From assembly GCA_003457135.1 (NCBI GenBank), contig DMSQ01000074.1:36946-100945 (forward strand): a stretch of DNA of 64,000 nt, given 5' to 3'. The notes beneath the pieces were generated by a model that worked only from the letters and a program-made list of their open reading frames with translations, had not been told where the DNA came from and did no database searches. Below, one piece after another: positions 61,633-64,000 of this stretch. Each line of letters begins with the position of its first letter. Positions within the stretch are counted from its first letter, which is position 1. Origin of the DNA: Prolixibacteraceae bacterium (lineage in GTDB: Bacteria; Bacteroidota; Bacteroidia; Bacteroidales; Prolixibacteraceae). Position numbers and translations under genes: made by a program.

Positions 61633-62500
61633 TGCTTCTGATTTTCTTTTTCTTATTCAAATAATTATTTGCAATAAAATCAGCTTCATCACTTCCCTTA
61701 CTTGGTTTTTCTAAAAGATTAAAAATATTCAGGAATTTATATATTAGTCTGGCTTGATCATTTGAATAAACAGATCCCTCCTTTGCTTGTAATTTTGTAA
61801 ATGATTCAAGATAAGAATGTAATGTAGAAACCATCTTTTTGATTTCATTGCCCTTTTTCGGTCTTCCTTTTGAAAAATATATTCTTTTGTATTGCTGAAG
61901 TCTTTTTTCAAAATATACTCCCCAGTTAATTTTACCATCTGTTTTTTCATCAAAAGTTTTCGGAAAAAGATAATTTTGAAGATTGACATATCTAAAGTCA
62001 TTGGATTGAAGGTGATTAAACAGACTTTGTTTTATAATGTCAATCAATTCAGGACTTTTAATTGATATTGGTGTTACCTTTATTGCACTCATTGTATCTA
62101 TTTTGATCACAAAATTTTCTTTTTCTTTATAGAAAAAACTCAATGCTTGAAGTAATTCATAAATGATTTTATCATGCTTCTCAATCCTTTCTTTTGGCTT
62201 ATTATCAGATGTTTGCCAATCTAAAAATATGAATGCCATAAATCTAAAGTCAGGCAACATATCTTCTAAATCATATAGTTTTAATAAAGTTTCCAGTCCA
62301 GGGTATTCAGGATAATTAATCATTCCCCTAGTTATATCAGTCCAACTAAATATGAGGTCTAGGATTCTGTCATTCCATTGATAAATTGTTTCAATACCTA
62401 TTTCATCAATATCGTTAAAACAATAATCAGCTTTTTCAAGTTCCTCATCTGTAAAGTATTCAAGAACCCATGCTATCCTGTTAAAATTTGGTCTTTCCAT
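61613..62500 (-). CDS. unknown protein, paralogue 1 of a tandem pair
   Basis: A 295-residue protein: MERPNFNRIAWVLEYF at the start, FMAFIFLDWQT in the middle, GRPKKGNEIKKMVSTLHSYLESF and YSNDQARLIYKFLNI near the end, all shared with the copy at 60.8 kb. The two overlap by 20 bp and lie directly after the integrase gene (12 bp), so they are likely expressed with it. Tandem duplication of a gene coupled to an integrase suggests a role in transfer, excision or element defence; no function can be assigned. Confidence 0.65.
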   Translation of the reverse strand: MERPNFNRIAWVLEYFTDEELEKADYCFNDIDEIGIETIYQWNDRILDLIFSWTDITRGMINYPEYPGLETLLKLYDLEDMLPDFRFMAFIFLDWQTSDNKPKERIEKHDKIIYELLQALSFFYKEKENFVIKIDTMSAIKVTPISIKSPELIDIIKQSLFNHLQSNDFRYVNLQNYLFPKTFDEKTDGKINWGVYFEKRLQQYKRIYFSKGRPKKGNEIKKMVSTLHSYLESFTKLQAKEGSVYSNDQARLIYKFLNIFNLLEKPSKGSDEADFIANNYLNKKKKIRSNGKTQF

Positions 62501-62512
62501 TGTTTCTGACTA

Positions 62513-63874
62513 TTAGCTGAATACTGTTTCCATTGCCTCATCCATACTTTCGTAATCAAGGCTTTTAATATAGCCCTGTGTTACTGTAATATCAGAATGC
62601 CCCAGCATTTTCGAAATGTCATAAATTGAAATATCTTTCTTTCGGGCAATATCAGCAAATGAATGTCTGGCAACATGGCTTGAAATGCTTTTTTTAATCT
62701 TTGCTTTACCAGCAATATCTTTCAATCCTGAATTGATAATTGAAATTCTGCTTTCAATCTTCTTGAAAAGGGAAGCCAATAATTCAGGATTTGTTTTCTG
62801 GAAATCTTCAGGTGTTACAAGCTTTGAATAGTCTGCTTTATTATCAAGAAAAGGAAATATAAAATCAGTTTCTTTTTCCTTTTTGGCTTCATATATTTTC
62901 AGGATTTTCAGTGCTTGTGGAAGTAATTTTATGCTTCTTTCTTTGTCAGTTTTACCCATTGAATACTTTAGCCTTCCTTCTGAAATATTAACCCATTTCA
63001 ACTGAAGTAAATCCCCAATTCTGATTCCGGCATTGTAGAGAGAAAACAGAAATATATTTCGGATATGGAAATGAATATCAGTATCAGGATATTGAAGGTT
63101 TTCAATCAATTCAATTTCTTTAATGTCCAGCCTTTCCTTCTTTGTTGGTAATACTTTCAGCATGGTATAGAATACAAAGGGATTTTTATCAGGTGTCAAT
63201 ATTTTGTCTTCCCTGATTGCTTCCTTCTGAATAATTGTCCTCAATGTTTTCATGTTTACATGAACATAGTTTTGATGCAATTTTTCTTTCTGAAGGTAAA
63301 GCTGAAAATCATTTAAAAATCCTGTTGTTACTTTACTCAAAGGAAGTGGTTTGTTTCCTAAAAAGGCTTTCAATTTACGAAGCATTACATTGTATCTTTC
63401 TGAAGTCCTGATTTGCTTCATTTGGAATTTCTTATCAGCAACTTCCTGAATATATTGAAGGAAATCCTTTTTAGCATTTTCATTCTTATCCTTATTGTCA
63501 GCCCTGTTTTTAATGATTTCGGAAGATATTTCTTCTTTGTTCACATTAAGACTGTTTTCAATGCCTTCCAGCTTGGTAATTAGCCCCCTGATTTCGGAAT
63601 TGATTTTAAAAGCATTGGGAAGTAAAATAATATTGTTTTGCTTTTCCTTGAATGCTTTAATTTCCTCAACTGATAGTGTTTCTTTCAGCTTCTTTGTCAG
63701 GCTGGGCATTGATTCCCATACTTCAGCATTATCTTCATTCCATGCCCCTGAAGGGATTGAATAGCCTGTTTTTACATAGCTTGATTTTCCATTGAAGTAA
63801 ATCCTGATATATACAGGATATTCCCCATTCAAATAAGGCTTGGGGAACAGGATAGCCTTGATTTTTGCTTTCAT
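62513..63874 (-). CDS. tyrosine recombinase/integrase
   Basis: A 453-residue integrase of the Bacteroidota type: N-terminal arm-binding part (KAKIKAILFPKPYLNGEYPVYIRIY), SAM-like core-binding domain around 170-260 and catalytic domain. Active-site residues: Arg in NAGIRIGDLLQLKW, Lys in MGKTDKERSI, His/Arg in SSHVARHSFAD, His in MLGHSDITVTQ and the nucleophile Tyr in GYIKS. ATG 63874 is chosen. It mobilises the element; the gene starts some 50 bp from the right-hand direct repeat. Confidence 0.95.
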   Translation of the reverse strand: MKAKIKAILFPKPYLNGEYPVYIRIYFNGKSSYVKTGYSIPSGAWNEDNAEVWESMPSLTKKLKETLSVEEIKAFKEKQNNIILLPNAFKINSEIRGLITKLEGIENSLNVNKEEISSEIIKNRADNKDKNENAKKDFLQYIQEVADKKFQMKQIRTSERYNVMLRKLKAFLGNKPLPLSKVTTGFLNDFQLYLQKEKLHQNYVHVNMKTLRTIIQKEAIREDKILTPDKNPFVFYTMLKVLPTKKERLDIKEIELIENLQYPDTDIHFHIRNIFLFSLYNAGIRIGDLLQLKWVNISEGRLKYSMGKTDKERSIKLLPQALKILKIYEAKKEKETDFIFPFLDNKADYSKLVTPEDFQKTNPELLASLFKKIESRISIINSGLKDIAGKAKIKKSISSHVARHSFADIARKKDISIYDISKMLGHSDITVTQGYIKSLDYESMDEAMETVFS

Positions 63875-63924
63875 ACCAGATTCATTAAAATATCCAGAAT
63901 AAAGATACAAATATTCTTTAGTTG

Positions 63925-63946
63925 GCTAAATAATAACTAAAGAAAA
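63925..63946 (+). repeat. right direct repeat, candidate attachment site
   Basis: Matches 55971-55992 at 21 of 22 bases. An inverted repeat overlaps it: CTTTAGTT (63916-63923) with AACTAAAG (63935-63942). It may be attR or an integrase arm site and operator for the integrase gene. Confidence 0.5.
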
Positions 63947-64000
63947 ATGTTACTATTCTTTACTTTATTTTTCTTTGCATTACTATTTATAAAGCTGATA

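Larger units (their letters stand above)
55971..63946. mobile_element. putative integrative element next to tRNA-Asn
   Basis: A block of about 8 kb, AT-rich compared with the core genes, between two copies of a 22-bp direct repeat (21 of 22 identical). It carries a tyrosine integrase at the right end reading inward, an excisionase-like HTH gene, a replication-protein candidate, a terminase-small-subunit-like gene, two paralogous unknown genes and cargo. The left end lies just outside the tRNA terminator, and no copy of the tRNA 3' end is found at the right. The right boundary could lie beyond the window. Confidence 0.6.

Noticed and set aside
60823..62500. Naming the tandem pair RteC
   Set aside because: Position beside an integrase suggests it, but I cannot match RteC motifs with confidence.

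Overview
The window reads as a chromosomal segment of a member of the Bacteroidota, most likely a Bacteroidales/Marinilabiliales-type marine or anaerobic organism. The evidence is lineage-specific content: GldH directly after a RicT/PSP1 gene, an S46 dipeptidyl peptidase, a FISUMP-domain protein, DUF5020 and DUF5723 outer-membrane proteins, a C-terminal type IX secretion (T9SS) sorting domain, a ResB-CcsA cytochrome c maturation pair, a FucP-like sugar MFS with a ROK kinase, and TAnnTTTG-type -7 promoter boxes. Genus and species cannot be fixed from the sequence alone.

Layout. 1-5.1 kb is accessory: a partial CAU-anticodon tRNA, an orphan gene, a nitrilase/Lnt-like membrane protein with foreign-looking base composition and a probable 5' frameshift, and a two-gene cassette (a four-helix membrane protein plus a P-loop kinase-NUDIX fusion). 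The last two are bracketed by copies of the 12-mer CAAATTGACCAC. 5.2-31.3 kb is mostly housekeeping and metabolism: DPP7-like peptidase, a sugar isomerase-like protein, azoreductase, RfbB, a HigBA toxin-antitoxin pair, an amidase, PepSY and cytochrome c maturation genes, a flavin reductase/aldo-keto reductase run, a beta-lactamase-fold hydrolase, RNA modification enzymes, a purine permease with a Tsx-like porin, an acyl-CoA synthetase and an Rnl5-type RNA ligase. 31.4-32.8 kb holds a tight three-gene operon of HEPN protein, unknown 121-aa protein and SecB-like chaperone, matching the gene order of toxin-antitoxin-chaperone systems. 32.9-55.7 kb returns to core genes: ZnuABC-type transporter, YidD, sugar kinase and transporter, Mrp, ATL, TrmB, GldH, RicT, RluA, PanB, RpoN, AsnS, adenosine kinase. 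Embedded at 46.9-53.1 kb is a possible peptide-modification locus: a small leader/core-like peptide gene divergent from a PqqD-HprK-like protein and a nucleotidyltransferase, followed by two tandem DUF5723 outer-membrane proteins.

55.97-63.95 kb is an apparent integrative element just downstream of tRNA-Asn, bounded by a 22-bp imperfect direct repeat (21/22). It carries a tyrosine integrase, a paralogous pair of unknown proteins, an excisionase-like HTH protein, a filamentous-phage-type replication-protein candidate, a terminase-small-subunit-like gene, and cargo (a lipoprotein, a 37-aa membrane peptide, a T9SS-sorted protein).

The two most interesting candidates for undescribed systems are the HEPN/121-aa/SecB-like triad and the PqqD-HprK/nucleotidyltransferase/small-peptide locus. 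The membrane protein plus kinase-NUDIX cassette comes third. No CRISPR array, rRNA gene or intact insertion sequence is visible.
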